NCBI GenBank assembly: GCA_005773145.1
Contig: SXHS01000047.1
Location: 1 to 16,987, forward strand
Direction: 5' to 3'
From: Planctomycetaceae bacterium
GTDB lineage: Bacteria > Planctomycetota > Planctomycetia > Pirellulales > Pirellulaceae
DNA: 16,987 nt
Shown here piece after piece: positions 1-8,080 of this stretch. Positions within the stretch are counted from its first letter, which is position 1. Each line of letters begins with the position of its first letter. The translations under genes and the position numbers were made by a program. The notes beneath the pieces were generated by a model, which was given only the letters and a program-made list of their open reading frames with translations, had not been told where the DNA came from and did no database searches.

Positions 1-1184
1 ACCTTCAGCGTTCGGTCGCGCCCCACAGATAACAGCCACTGGCCGTCACGCGAATAGCGCAATTTCTCTACGGCCCCTTCGTGAGCAAATTGCAAGTGTA
101 TCAGCGGATTGATTGCTTGTTGGTCTGTCGATAGTAGACGCCACATGCGGATTCGGCTGTCACTCCCCGCCCCGACGAACCATTTTCCAGAGGGATGGAT
201 GGCCGTCGTGATCTGTTCTTTAAGCGGTTCGCTGCGAGTGTCCAGCCGTTCGCCTGTGGTCACGCGCCAGATCTTCACGGTGGCATCGGCACTACACGTT
301 GCTAGGTTCTGGGAATCGGCGGAGAAGCACAAATCGAACACCGGACCATTGTGTTCCGCCAGGCGATGCACCACTTGGCCACTGGTCCGATCATGAATCA
401 GCACCACGCGGTCGTATCCAGCGGTGGCAACCCATTTGCCGTCTGGGCTCAGGTCGGCCGTGTACAAGATGTCGCGGTGTCCGCCAAACGTGCCGACTGG
501 CTGTCGCGTCACGACATTCCAGAGCGACGCCTCACCCCGAACCGCCTCGATTCCGGATGCCACCAAGACCTGTTGGCCATCCCCCGAACAGCGAATGTCG
601 TTGACCTTCCCGGCAAGCGGCTCTAGCGTTCCGACCATGTCACCCGTCGGTAGAGTCCTCAACTCCACGCGTTGAAAGCGCCCCACCGCCAGCGTGGCGC
701 CGTCAGGCGTGAGATCCAGGGCAGTAATCGGCAGTGGCATCCGACTGGGAGGCAGTTGGGGAACCGACAACGCCGACGCTGCATTGGCCCCCTCCCCTTC
801 CAGGCCGAGCGCACCATCGTCCAGCCAACGGGCGAGCACGCCTAATTCTTCCTTGGTTGGCCGTGGCTCACCCTCGGGGGGCATGGCCGGCTCCATCTTG
901 CCCGTCAGGACCCCCAGCAATCGACTGGAAGCCGAACTGCCAGGTGTGATCACGGCGCCATGTTCGCCCCCTTTCCGCAGTGCGGCGAGAGAGGTGAGAT
1001 CGAGTTCTCCGTTGGGCTCATCGGGATTGTGGCAGCCGGTACAGTACCGATTCAAGATCGGCGCCGCATCGCGTTCAAACGTCGCGTGCGTGCCAGTATC
1101 CGCCGAATGGACCTCCGGCGCCCCAGCGATCCCCATCGCGACAAAAATCCACGCGCCAATCGTCCGTCTTGCGATCATAAACAT
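1..1184 (-). CDS. Cytochrome c / WD40-repeat fusion protein, partial (3' end outside window)
   Basis: The frame is open from an ATG at 1184 to the window edge, giving 394 codons without a stop. Residues 1-28 form a signal peptide (hydrophobic core about 10-22). A planctomycete-type cytochrome c domain follows, with heme motif CTGCH (C48, C51, H52) and a MPP segment (M101) that could supply the distal ligand. From about residue 150 there are WD40-type blades, recognised by repeated SPDGKWVATAG-like strands and KIWR/RMWR endings; at least five are visible and more must lie outside. It is probably a periplasmic heme protein with a protein-binding propeller. It is the last visible gene of the DUF1501 - DUF1549/DUF1553 - WD40 set, 47 bases after its neighbour. 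An in-frame ATG at 1178 is an alternative start; neither has a clear Shine-Dalgarno sequence because a hairpin repeat abuts the ATG. The family assignment is firm; the biological role is unknown. Confidence 0.88.
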   Translation of the reverse strand, partial: MFMIARRTIGAWIFVAMGIAGAPEVHSADTGTHATFERDAAPILNRYCTGCHNPDEPNGELDLTSLAALRKGGEHGAVITPGSSASSRLLGVLTGKMEPAMPPEGEPRPTKEELGVLARWLDDGALGLEGEGANAASALSVPQLPPSRMPLPITALDLTPDGATLAVGRFQRVELRTLPTGDMVGTLEPLAGKVNDIRCSGDGQQVLVASGIEAVRGEASLWNVVTRQPVGTFGGHRDILYTADLSPDGKWVATAGYDRVVLIHDRTSGQVVHRLAEHNGPVFDLCFSADSQNLATCSADATVKIWRVTTGERLDTRSEPLKEQITTAIHPSGKWFVGAGSDSRIRMWRLLSTDQQAINPLIHLQFAHEGAVEKLRYSRDGQWLLSVGRDRTLK

Positions 1185-1209
1185 AAAAAAGGGGTCAGGT
1201 CTCTTTTTT
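1185..1209. repeat. Imperfect palindromic hairpin repeat, REP/RAYT-like
   Basis: Six A, then GGGGTCAGGTCTC, then six T form an imperfect inverted repeat. The 7-bp outer arms (1185-1191 and 1203-1209) pair perfectly, three further pairs can form with G-T wobbles, and a five-base loop remains. It lies between two minus-strand genes and ends exactly one base before the ATG at 1184. From memory, palindromes with a core like GGGGTCAGGTCT between A and T runs are scattered in many bacterial genomes and are linked to REP-associated tyrosine transposases; this was not searched here. A terminator or attenuator role is an alternative, but the T run on the minus strand runs straight into the start codon. 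Confidence 0.5.
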
Positions 1210-1231
1210 GGGGATTCTGCGAAATCCGAGC

Positions 1232-3790
1232 TTAGTGTTGAAACAAAAACTCGCGCGAACTCATCAGACTCCAATAGACATCCTCGGCCAACTCTTGCGT
1301 CGGCACGCCCGACGAGGATTGCAGGACATCTCGCCAGCGGGCCAATTCCGGCTCGCTGGGGGGGCGTGACAACACGCGCCAATAGGCCTGCCGCACGAGT
1401 TCTTCCTCTTGGGGTTTCCCCCGCAGCACGCGGGATACCCAACCGTGCTCGGACTGCAAACGGTGGTTGATGGTGTCACCGTTGTGAAGATGCAGCGCCT
1501 GTACCATGGTGGGCGTGTTGCTCCGTTCGCACTCACACACAATCGCACGCGGATTGCGACCGAAGGTGGCCAAAAATGGGGAGTAAACGGCCGCATCAAA
1601 CAACTGCAAGGCCCTCGTTCCCTTGGCATATTCGTCCGTCTTCCGCGTGTCCATGCCGATGTTACCGATCATGGTGAACTCGTCGGGTACCTCGGTGATC
1701 TGCGCTACGGCGTCCAGCAACACCTCCGCCATAATGCGACGCGGATAAAAGCGAGAGTAGAAGCGACGATCGGGTGCGTTTTCTAGCAGCACTTCGTTGG
1801 ATCGTTGATACGTCTCCGATAGCGCGATCAAACGCATGAGAGCCTTGAGATCAAAGTCGTGCTCGACCAAATGTCGGGCCAGTGCCGACAATAAGGGCTC
1901 GTTGCTGGCCGGATTAGACACCCGCAGATCGTCGATCGGCTCGATCAGCCCTGTCCCCATGAAGTTGGCCCACACCCGATTGGTGATGGCGCGGGCGAAG
2001 TAGGGATTTTCTGTTGAGGTGAGCCAATCGGCCAAGTGCTCGCGCCGATCCCGCGGATCATCCAGAGCCAAGGGAGTTCCGTCCAAGGGGCTGGGGGGAC
2101 GGGGTTTCCCCGTTAACGGCTGGAGGACATCTCCCCGATCCTCGACGCTGATGGTGAAACCATCCCCCGCGACCGGAGGCTTAAAAGGAGACTTGGTGCG
2201 CACCCGCGCAAACAAGTTGGCCATGGCGTAATACTGTTCATTTGTCCACTTTTCCAGTGGATGATTGTGGCACTTCGCACAGTTGATCGAAAGTCCCAAG
2301 AACGCTTGCGAGACACTCTCCGCCATATCCTCTGGGGCCTGGTGCAGGGCATAGAAATTCGTGGCCCCCTGCAGCACACTGTCTCCACGCGCCGTGACAA
2401 TCTCCCGTACCATCTGATCCCAGGGAGTCCCTTGCGCGATGTGGTGCCGCAGCCAGTTGTAGTACGCCTTGACCTCCGCAGCCCCAATGCGCCGACCATT
2501 GATCACCAAGACATCGCTCCAACGATACGACCAATAATCGACGTACTCGGAACGGGACAACAGGTGGTCGATCCATCGTTCGCGACGTGCGGGGGATGCG
2601 TCGGCGAGAAACGCCTGAGCCTCCTCTTCCGTCGGCAGTCGGCCGATCAAATCAATGGTAACGCGACGAAGAAAGGTCGCGTCGGACGATCGGGGCGACG
2701 GAGCCAATCGTAATTCTCGCAATTTCTCCAATACCAAGTCGTCGATGAAATTGGCTCGCAGCGCACGGTCGTAGACGTCGGCCGTCAATTGGAACGGGTA
2801 GGGGCTGAGGATCCGCGCCACAGCGATTTGACTGGAGAACCATACGCTGACGGCCCCTTCGCCGGGCCCCATCACGCGGACTTTCCCTCCGTGGTCCACC
2901 TGAGCCACCGATTCCTGCGTCGAGGTGAACTTGGCCCAGTCCGTCACATCCTCCGTGCGGCCGTCCGAATAATGCGCGCGGACGATCAATGGCTGTGTTT
3001 GGCCGACGGCCAGCGCGACACGGTCGGGCAACACCTCTAGTCGCTGCAGCACTGGGTCGGCGGATGTCGGTGGTGTGGCGCCAGCGATGATCCAATCCGC
3101 CAAAACTTGATAGTCGCGCGAAGCAACATCCAGACGTAAACCGCCTTTGTGAGGAACCGCTCCCGTGGGTTTGCTCAGGAATAGGCTGCGTCCAGGCTGC
3201 GCCGGCTCCAACCGCCGACTGCGTGATTCCTGCGTGATGGTAAAAAAATCCCCCTCGGGATCGTAACCGCGGAGGGACAGGCGAAAGCCCCCTTTTCCAG
3301 CCAAGGCACCATGACAGGCACCCTGGTTGCATCCGGCCCGTGATAATACTGGGAGCACGTGGCGGCGAAACTCCCATTCGATCGGCTGTGCGGCCCGCCG
3401 GACCGTGATCGGGGTAACGGCTTGTTGATCTTGCCATCGGGCACGCAGAACCGTTTGCCCATTTCCAAGTGGCAACACGACGCCGTCCTTATATTGTGCG
3501 ACCGCCGGGTCATCGACGCTCCAAACCACCCCGTCGGCCGGCCCCGTCGCCCGATCCTGTTCGAACTTCTCGGCCAAGACATGTTGCCGTGCCTGTTGTC
3601 CGTCCAGAATGACTGCTGCGGGCATGATGACCAAGCTGCGCCCCCCATCGCTCTGCGCGAGCACCGTGCCCGGGACTAGAAATACGAGCCAGCCACCGAT
3701 CGCACGGGTACATGTCCAGCGCAATGCCCGGCGTACGGCAGATGGCAACCAGCCGAACAACTGATTCGGTTCCGTGGTCATGATGGGCAT
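1232..3790 (-). CDS. DUF1549/DUF1553 (PSCyt2/PSD1-type) cytochrome with bacterial Ig-like domain
   Basis: The product has 852 residues, within the usual range for this planctomycete family. Residues about 30-46 form an export signal ending VLAQ. An N-terminal cytochrome-like region carries CNQGACH (C154, C159, H160), an unusual CX4CH spacing. An Ig-like BIG2-type domain covers about 250-325. DUF1549 (about 345-535) contains the canonical heme motif CAKCH (C504, C507, H508) followed by NHPLEKW. DUF1553 (about 585-830) includes the CECERSNTP and ALHLHNGDTIN motifs. The protein is probably periplasmic. Its family nearly always sits beside a DUF1501 gene, as here, but the reaction is not established. 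The frame extends 3 bases to a GTG at 3793; ATG at 3790 or 3781 is more likely. No clear Shine-Dalgarno sequence is visible. The gap to the upstream DUF1501 gene is 43 bases, so co-transcription is expected. Confidence 0.9.
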   Translation of the reverse strand: MPIMTTEPNQLFGWLPSAVRRALRWTCTRAIGGWLVFLVPGTVLAQSDGGRSLVIMPAAVILDGQQARQHVLAEKFEQDRATGPADGVVWSVDDPAVAQYKDGVVLPLGNGQTVLRARWQDQQAVTPITVRRAAQPIEWEFRRHVLPVLSRAGCNQGACHGALAGKGGFRLSLRGYDPEGDFFTITQESRSRRLEPAQPGRSLFLSKPTGAVPHKGGLRLDVASRDYQVLADWIIAGATPPTSADPVLQRLEVLPDRVALAVGQTQPLIVRAHYSDGRTEDVTDWAKFTSTQESVAQVDHGGKVRVMGPGEGAVSVWFSSQIAVARILSPYPFQLTADVYDRALRANFIDDLVLEKLRELRLAPSPRSSDATFLRRVTIDLIGRLPTEEEAQAFLADASPARRERWIDHLLSRSEYVDYWSYRWSDVLVINGRRIGAAEVKAYYNWLRHHIAQGTPWDQMVREIVTARGDSVLQGATNFYALHQAPEDMAESVSQAFLGLSINCAKCHNHPLEKWTNEQYYAMANLFARVRTKSPFKPPVAGDGFTISVEDRGDVLQPLTGKPRPPSPLDGTPLALDDPRDRREHLADWLTSTENPYFARAITNRVWANFMGTGLIEPIDDLRVSNPASNEPLLSALARHLVEHDFDLKALMRLIALSETYQRSNEVLLENAPDRRFYSRFYPRRIMAEVLLDAVAQITEVPDEFTMIGNIGMDTRKTDEYAKGTRALQLFDAAVYSPFLATFGRNPRAIVCECERSNTPTMVQALHLHNGDTINHRLQSEHGWVSRVLRGKPQEEELVRQAYWRVLSRPPSEPELARWRDVLQSSSGVPTQELAEDVYWSLMSSREFLFQH

Positions 3791-3833
3791 CACATTTTTG
3801 GGAACGAGGTACTAGAAGAGAATGAAACGTGTG

Positions 3834-5210
3834 TTAGAACAACTCGCGAATCTCGCGGATGCCCGAATCCACGATTGGGAATGGGCGACCTCCGGGCCCT
3901 GGCAGGTGGGACTCGAGATCAAGTCCTAGGCTGTGAAAAATGGTCGCCAGCACCTCACCCGGTACGGTGGGGCGATCGGCGGGCACGGCTCCCATCGGAT
4001 CGCTGGCGCCGATCACACGCCCACCTTGGACGCCTCCCCCTGCAAACGTCACCGAAAAGCACTGCGGCCAGTGATCACGTCCGCCAGCCGGATTGACCTT
4101 CGGCGTGCGGCCGAATTCGGCCAGCCCAGCCACCAACGTATCGTCCAGCATCCCGCGCTGCGCCAGATCCTGAATCAGCGCGCTATAGCCTTGGTCGTAC
4201 ATAGGGGCCACGATATTCTTCATGCCTTCGATCGACGTGAAGGGTTTCGATCCGTGAATATCCCACGAGACATCATCAAATACTGTCAAGAAGGTGTTGA
4301 CTGTCACAAAACGCACGCCAGCCTCGACCAGACGTCGCGCGAGCAAGCAACACTGGCCGAATCGGTTGCGACCGTACCGATCCCGCACGGCGTCACTCTC
4401 CTGCGACAGGTCAAACGCAGCCCGCGCCTGAGGGCTCGCCATCAATCGATACGCTGCCTCGAAGTTTTGCTGCATGAGCCGCGCATCATCCGATGCCTCG
4501 AATCCCGCCAATTGTTGCTCGACAATTTCACGCATTCGCCGGCGGCGGTCGACTCGAACGGTTCCGAGCTCGGGGGGCGGGAGTAAGTCGGGCACGCGAA
4601 AATTGGGCTGCGAAGGATCCGCCATCAGCGCGAACGGATTGTGCCCCTTGCCCAGAAACCCGCCGGCTTGCCCGTTGGGTAAGTTGCCGCCTCCTCGTCC
4701 CATGAGTTCTGGTAATACAACAAAGGGAGGCAGGTCGCTGCGTGCGCCCAGCTGGTATCCCGCCACAGCACCGGCATGGGGCGTTTCAATGCCACCGGCA
4801 AACTGTCGGCCGGTCTGCATCACCTGCCAACCCGCGTCATGCACGGCCGCGCCCGTGTGATAACAGCTGCGCACAATGGAAAAATGTTTGGCCAGCTCAG
4901 CATGTCGGGGCAGGATCTCGGAGATCTGAATCTCCGGAGACCGTGTCGCGATTGGCTTGAAGGGCCCTCGAACCTCAGCCGGCGCCTGCGGCTTGAGATC
5001 AAACGTATCCAGCTGACTGGGGGCACCCAGATTAAAAATGAGAATGCAGGACCGCTCGTCGTGCCCGGGCTTTACCAACCCCCGCTCGCGGGCCGCAAGA
5101 TACTGGGGGAGTGCCATGCCCAGCGCCCCCAGCGCGCCGACTCGCAGGAAGTCACGCCGAAGTTGACCGTCGCACGTGTGCGCATAGCCTCGTCCGGTAA
5201 AATCGAGCAT
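3834..5210 (-). CDS. DUF1501 domain protein with twin-arginine signal
   Basis: The product has 458 residues, typical of DUF1501. Residues 18-39 give a Tat-type signal: RRDFLRVG (R18, R19) followed by a hydrophobic segment, so export of a folded protein is likely. The body carries recognisable family segments: ILIFNLGAPSQLDTFD near the start, AAVHDAGWQVMQTGR in the middle, and LAEFGRTPKVNPAGGRDHW followed by FAGGGVQGGRVIG near the end. DUF1501 is placed in the alkaline phosphatase/sulfatase-like superfamily, but the substrate is not known. It is the first gene of the operon that continues with the DUF1549/DUF1553 and WD40 cytochromes, the standard planctomycete partnership. The longest frame starts at TTG 5225; ATG 5210 is preferred because it puts the twin arginine near the N-terminus, and GAGG lies about nine bases upstream. 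Confidence 0.9.
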   Translation of the reverse strand: MLDFTGRGYAHTCDGQLRRDFLRVGALGALGMALPQYLAARERGLVKPGHDERSCILIFNLGAPSQLDTFDLKPQAPAEVRGPFKPIATRSPEIQISEILPRHAELAKHFSIVRSCYHTGAAVHDAGWQVMQTGRQFAGGIETPHAGAVAGYQLGARSDLPPFVVLPELMGRGGGNLPNGQAGGFLGKGHNPFALMADPSQPNFRVPDLLPPPELGTVRVDRRRRMREIVEQQLAGFEASDDARLMQQNFEAAYRLMASPQARAAFDLSQESDAVRDRYGRNRFGQCCLLARRLVEAGVRFVTVNTFLTVFDDVSWDIHGSKPFTSIEGMKNIVAPMYDQGYSALIQDLAQRGMLDDTLVAGLAEFGRTPKVNPAGGRDHWPQCFSVTFAGGGVQGGRVIGASDPMGAVPADRPTVPGEVLATIFHSLGLDLESHLPGPGGRPFPIVDSGIREIRELF

Positions 5211-5266
5211 GGCCGAAAGCCTCAACGTCGGCGGACAACGAACCCGTGGGCATTAATATCTTTTTC

Positions 5267-5275
5267 ATCATAACA
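5267..5275 (-). promoter_or_regulatory. Candidate extended -10 promoter for the DUF1501 operon
   Basis: On the minus strand this reads TGTTATGAT, an extended -10 element (TGn plus TATGAT, five of six consensus matches). It lies about 57 bases upstream of the DUF1501 ATG and just downstream of the previous gene's 3' hairpin. No good -35 element is present, which extended -10 promoters can tolerate. This is inference from consensus only; planctomycete promoters are poorly defined. Confidence 0.33.
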
Positions 5276-5282
5276 TGCCCTG

Positions 5283-5305
5283 GCCCGAGAAAAAATGGCT
5301 CGGGC
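5283..5305 (-). terminator. Hairpin at the 3' end of the acyltransferase gene, possible terminator
   Basis: GCCCGAG (5283-5289) and CTCGGGC (5299-5305) form a perfect 7-bp GC-rich stem with a nine-base A-rich loop. On the minus strand it overlaps the first base read of the TAG stop region of the acyltransferase gene. The following minus-strand bases are not a U run, so termination would be weak or non-canonical. It separates the acyltransferase from the DUF1501 operon. Confidence 0.3.
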
Positions 5306-6690
5306 TACTGGGCCGTACCCCGCTGATCTTCGGCACTCAGCCGGAGCTGATCCGCATACATCTTCAGCAGCCGTTCCGCATCTTGGAGTCGATAGAGCTG
5401 GGGATCGCAGCGTAAGCAGATGGTCAATCGCCGGTCATACTGAAAGATGGAGACCGCAGTGCGTGTTTTGGGCCGATAGGGAGGGACGCCCGTAATGTCC
5501 TCGAGCACGAGATTGCCCGCCCGGACGCGGCCACCGGCACGGGGCAACTTGGCGGTGAATCGCCGGCTGGGATCGGCCACGTTGGACAACACGGCCGTAC
5601 ACAGACTCCAATGCGTGGGAATCACGTAGGAAAGAAGGCCCGGGAGGTGATCGGCCACCAAAAGTGTCTCTAGAAAATCAGCACCTGACCGCTGATGTTT
5701 GATTCGAGCGGTCTCCGCGCCAATACCATGCAATAATTCATCCGGGGACGCGCAATCTGCGATAGTTCGCGTGGCAAACGTGTAGCCCACCATGCTGCTG
5801 GCCGGCATGGCACAATCTTCCGTGTCTCGCAAATTGGTCGGCATCATGACCCGCAGTTGTGGATGGGCAAACCGCCAGTGATGAGGACGTTCCCATTCTC
5901 GCAACGTTAAGAACAAATCTCGCATGAGCAAATCGTTGAGCATCACGCCATGCCGAGCCGCCACCTTGCGCAACCTTTGATGCGTGGCCGCATCAAACGA
6001 ATAGCTGCAATAGCCCGGGAATGCCGTTTCCGCGCGCCGACCCATCGACGGAGTTGTCGGAGCAGCCAAAGTAGCGGGGCGTTTTCGGTACAGGTCATAA
6101 CCGTATCGCAACGCGCGCAAGGTAGTACGCATGCCGCTGGGTACGTGCCGCCCCAGCGCACGCTGAAACCGGCCACGCAGTAGGTCGCCTCGTATCTCGG
6201 TCAACGCGTAGTGTTCCGGCCCCTCCATCAGCAGGCCGTAGGCGGCCAACACTTCCCCGATAAACCGGTAAGCGCCGATACCGTCCGTGCAGGCATGATG
6301 AAACTGCAGCGTCACCACGGCACGCTCCGCCCCTTGTTGCACCCAGACACGCAACCCCGTCTCGCGTGCCAGATCGATATGCTCGCTCTGATTGGGGCAG
6401 GCCATCGGCCGGTCCAGATCACCCCACGTGCAGGCTGGAACCGGCTTGTCCGAATTCACCCAACACTGTTGTCCCCCCTTTCCGCGACCAATGTGAGCCG
6501 ATAACAGCGGCTGGTACTCGAGCACTGTGCATAAGGCCTGCTCCCAAGCCGACGGATCCACCTGCCCGGCAAGCGATAGCTGAATCACAAATGTCATCGG
6601 AAATCCGGGTCGATCCTCGAGAAGAAAGAACTTCTCCAAGGTCGTCAGATGAAGCGGCAAGCATGGCTTGGCAGGACACAAGACCGACAT
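5305..6690 (-). CDS. Stand-alone condensation / WS-DGAT-like acyltransferase
   Basis: This 461-residue protein belongs to the CoA-dependent acyltransferase (condensation-domain) superfamily. The catalytic motif HHxxxDG is intact as HHACTDG at residues 131-137, where the second histidine is the expected general base. C-terminal landmarks resemble wax-ester synthase/diacylglycerol acyltransferases and PapA-type enzymes: a LNDLL segment (251-255), PTNLRD (284-289) and LSNVADP (368-374). The expected chemistry is transfer of an acyl group to an alcohol or amine; donor and acceptor cannot be read. There is no signal peptide and no carrier or adenylation domain, so it is a free-standing cytoplasmic or membrane-associated enzyme. 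No lipid or NRPS genes lie nearby. It has its own promoter candidate upstream and a 94-base gap to the DUF1501 gene, so a shared function with that operon is not implied. Confidence 0.78.
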   Translation of the reverse strand: MSVLCPAKPCLPLHLTTLEKFFLLEDRPGFPMTFVIQLSLAGQVDPSAWEQALCTVLEYQPLLSAHIGRGKGGQQCWVNSDKPVPACTWGDLDRPMACPNQSEHIDLARETGLRVWVQQGAERAVVTLQFHHACTDGIGAYRFIGEVLAAYGLLMEGPEHYALTEIRGDLLRGRFQRALGRHVPSGMRTTLRALRYGYDLYRKRPATLAAPTTPSMGRRAETAFPGYCSYSFDAATHQRLRKVAARHGVMLNDLLMRDLFLTLREWERPHHWRFAHPQLRVMMPTNLRDTEDCAMPASSMVGYTFATRTIADCASPDELLHGIGAETARIKHQRSGADFLETLLVADHLPGLLSYVIPTHWSLCTAVLSNVADPSRRFTAKLPRAGGRVRAGNLVLEDITGVPPYRPKTRTAVSIFQYDRRLTICLRCDPQLYRLQDAERLLKMYADQLRLSAEDQRGTAQ

Positions 6691-7087
6691 TGGAACCCCC
6701 CGACAATTCGACTCGGTAACCGCCGAGCCCCCAGAACATGGAACGCCCTTTTATAGCACCGCCAACCGCGTCCATGTCAACGAACGCCACGCGGCCTCGC
6801 TTTCAAGGCAGGCCTCATTCTATTGCGGCGTGCTTGCACATTCCACCAAATTAACCGTCGATGTCACGGATCAATCTGGCCACTCGATGGCACATACGGA
6901 TTTATCCCGTCGGACCGGACAAGCATCAGTTCACGACGATGCAGAACGTCCCTCGGGAGGTCCCGGGATTGAAGACGTGCCCACGTGATGGGACTCACGC
7001 GGAGAAGAGCACCCGAGGCAATGCCAGGACCATCGCGATGGGCGACGGTCCCGGCTCCATTCACCTTGCTTTGAGACCGGTTGCAAC
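6691..7087. other. Intergenic region of about 400 bases
   Basis: No credible gene was found. The small frames here overlap each other and have no recognisable domains or good ribosome binding sites. The left end (6750-6780) holds a promoter candidate for the acyltransferase gene. The rest has several short inverted repeats, for example the perfect 12-base palindrome CCATCGCGATGG at 7030-7041 flanked by GGACC and GGTCC, and GGTTGCAACC at 7079-7088 over the stop of the PEP-CTERM gene. None has a U run marking a clear terminator. Confidence 0.5.
6750..6780 (-). promoter_or_regulatory. Candidate sigma70-type promoter for the acyltransferase gene
   Basis: On the minus strand a perfect -35 TTGACA (6775-6780) is followed after 19 bases by TATAAA (6750-6755). 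The spacer is slightly long. Transcription would begin about 50 bases before the ATG at 6690. Position, strand and two near-consensus boxes support it; no experimental basis is available. Confidence 0.45.
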
Positions 7088-7876
7088 CTACGCAGACCGG
7101 CGGCGCAATGCCAGCAGGCCCAAGGCGCCAAGTGCCACGAGTGTGGCGGAGGCCGGCTCGGGAATCACGGCAAACGAGATCCTGTAAATGTCGGACTCTG
7201 CCGTGAGCTGGCTGTTGAACACATAGCCTGCTGCCGTTGTCAAGCCGTTGAATGCGCTCAGTTCCGAGAAATTGAAGCTCACCAAACCGTTCTGCGGGGT
7301 GCGCAGATCATTCGTGCCACCCACGAGAAACGCCGAATGGACAGGGTCGGTTAGTTCCGATCCCGCGTCCCAAATATCACCACCTTGTTGCAGGATGGTG
7401 TTGATCAGCAGATTGCCGCCCGCATCAAATAACTGGTACTGAGTGGGAGAGTCATTGCCGATGAAATGATCGTTGCTGGGCACCACCATGGAACCGAACG
7501 TGAAAAAGCGGTTCACTCCTGTGTTGATCGAGAACACTGCGGAAGCGGTGGCTCCGGGGAGGAGGGGGCCAGCCGGGTTCGGCACTACCGTACCAAGCGT
7601 GGCCGAGGGTTCCGCTGCTTGAAATGCCGGGAACCAGTCGGCACCGCTCCCCCCTTCAGCGACGGAAATGATGGGGGGAGTCGCCACTTGGCCATTATTG
7701 AATGCGTCAAACGTACCGTTGCTAAAACCGACTCGCAACGGCGCAAACGAGACCCCATTCGAGGCTGCTAGGTTTTCAACCGTGACCCGAAGCTGCACGG
7801 TTTGGCCAAAGCCGGGAACGGGCAAACCGATCGCAGAACCCAAAACAACTAGTACCGAGAACATGGTGGTGCGCAT
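7088..7876 (-). CDS. Spondin-domain protein with PEP-CTERM sorting signal
   Basis: The product has 262 residues from the preferred ATG. Residues 1-24 form a signal peptide ending GFGQ. The body resembles bacterial spondin_N domains: an early LRVTVENLA strand, then VSFAPLRVGF and FDAFNNGQ, and later DIWDAGSELTDP, close to the DAGTEVND hallmark. The C-terminus is a PEP-CTERM tag: PEP at 239-241, a hydrophobic helix to about 257, then RRR (258-260). Such tags are cut by an exosortase encoded elsewhere, so an exported, envelope- or surface-associated protein is expected. The open frame extends upstream to 7957, but that segment is cysteine-rich and not signal-like; the strong GAGGAG site fixes the start at 7876. 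It lies just downstream of the ECF sigma/anti-sigma pair on the same strand and has its own copy of the putative ECF promoter. Confidence 0.85.
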   Translation of the reverse strand: MRTTMFSVLVVLGSAIGLPVPGFGQTVQLRVTVENLAASNGVSFAPLRVGFSNGTFDAFNNGQVATPPIISVAEGGSGADWFPAFQAAEPSATLGTVVPNPAGPLLPGATASAVFSINTGVNRFFTFGSMVVPSNDHFIGNDSPTQYQLFDAGGNLLINTILQQGGDIWDAGSELTDPVHSAFLVGGTNDLRTPQNGLVSFNFSELSAFNGLTTAAGYVFNSQLTAESDIYRISFAVIPEPASATLVALGALGLLALRRRSA

Positions 7877-7884
7877 ACCTGTCA

Positions 7885-7890
7885 CTCCTC
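7885..7890 (-). promoter_or_regulatory. Ribosome binding site deciding the PEP-CTERM gene start
   Basis: On the minus strand GAGGAG lies eight bases before the ATG at 7876. It is one of the best Shine-Dalgarno sequences in the window, and it excludes the longer frame starting at 7957. Confidence 0.75.
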
Positions 7891-7996
7891 TAACGTGAAA
7901 AAATATCGCCGAATAGAACGATTGGGTGCAGTCAGGACACAAGCCAGAACACCCCATGGCATCCGGGCCCCCCCATGCACTCGGCGACGTTAGCCA

Positions 7997-8026
7997 GTTA
8001 GACGAGTGCGGCTTCTAGCGATTACA
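7997..8026 (-). promoter_or_regulatory. Candidate ECF promoter of the PEP-CTERM gene (copy A of a shared element)
   Basis: On the minus strand TGTAAT (8021-8026), exactly 16 bases, then CGTCTAAC (7997-8004). The same two boxes with the same spacing occur at 9031-9060 upstream of the ECF sigma gene. The form, a GTAA-type -35 and a CGTC-type -10, resembles known ECF promoters such as those of Bacillus SigX. The leader to the ATG at 7876 would be roughly 110-120 bases. Recognition by the neighbouring ECF factor is inference. Confidence 0.6.
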
Positions 8027-8080
8027 GAAAGTTTGGCAGAAGGCCCAAATTTGTTGACGACTGCGGCGACGGAGATAACC

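Noticed and set aside
694..1470. Plus-strand frame of 258 codons
   Set aside because: It runs antisense to the cytochrome domain of the WD40 gene and the end of the DUF1553 gene, both with clear motifs, and its own translation has no recognisable domain. It is a typical shadow frame in GC-rich DNA.
2652..3437. Minus-strand frame of 261 codons inside the DUF1549/DUF1553 gene
   Set aside because: It is a shifted frame of the same strand, rich in arginine, with no motif, while the main frame carries all the family motifs.
7877..7957. Longer N-terminus for the PEP-CTERM protein starting at 7957
   Set aside because: It adds a cysteine-containing segment unlike a signal peptide, and a strong GAGGAG site lies correctly spaced before ATG 7876.
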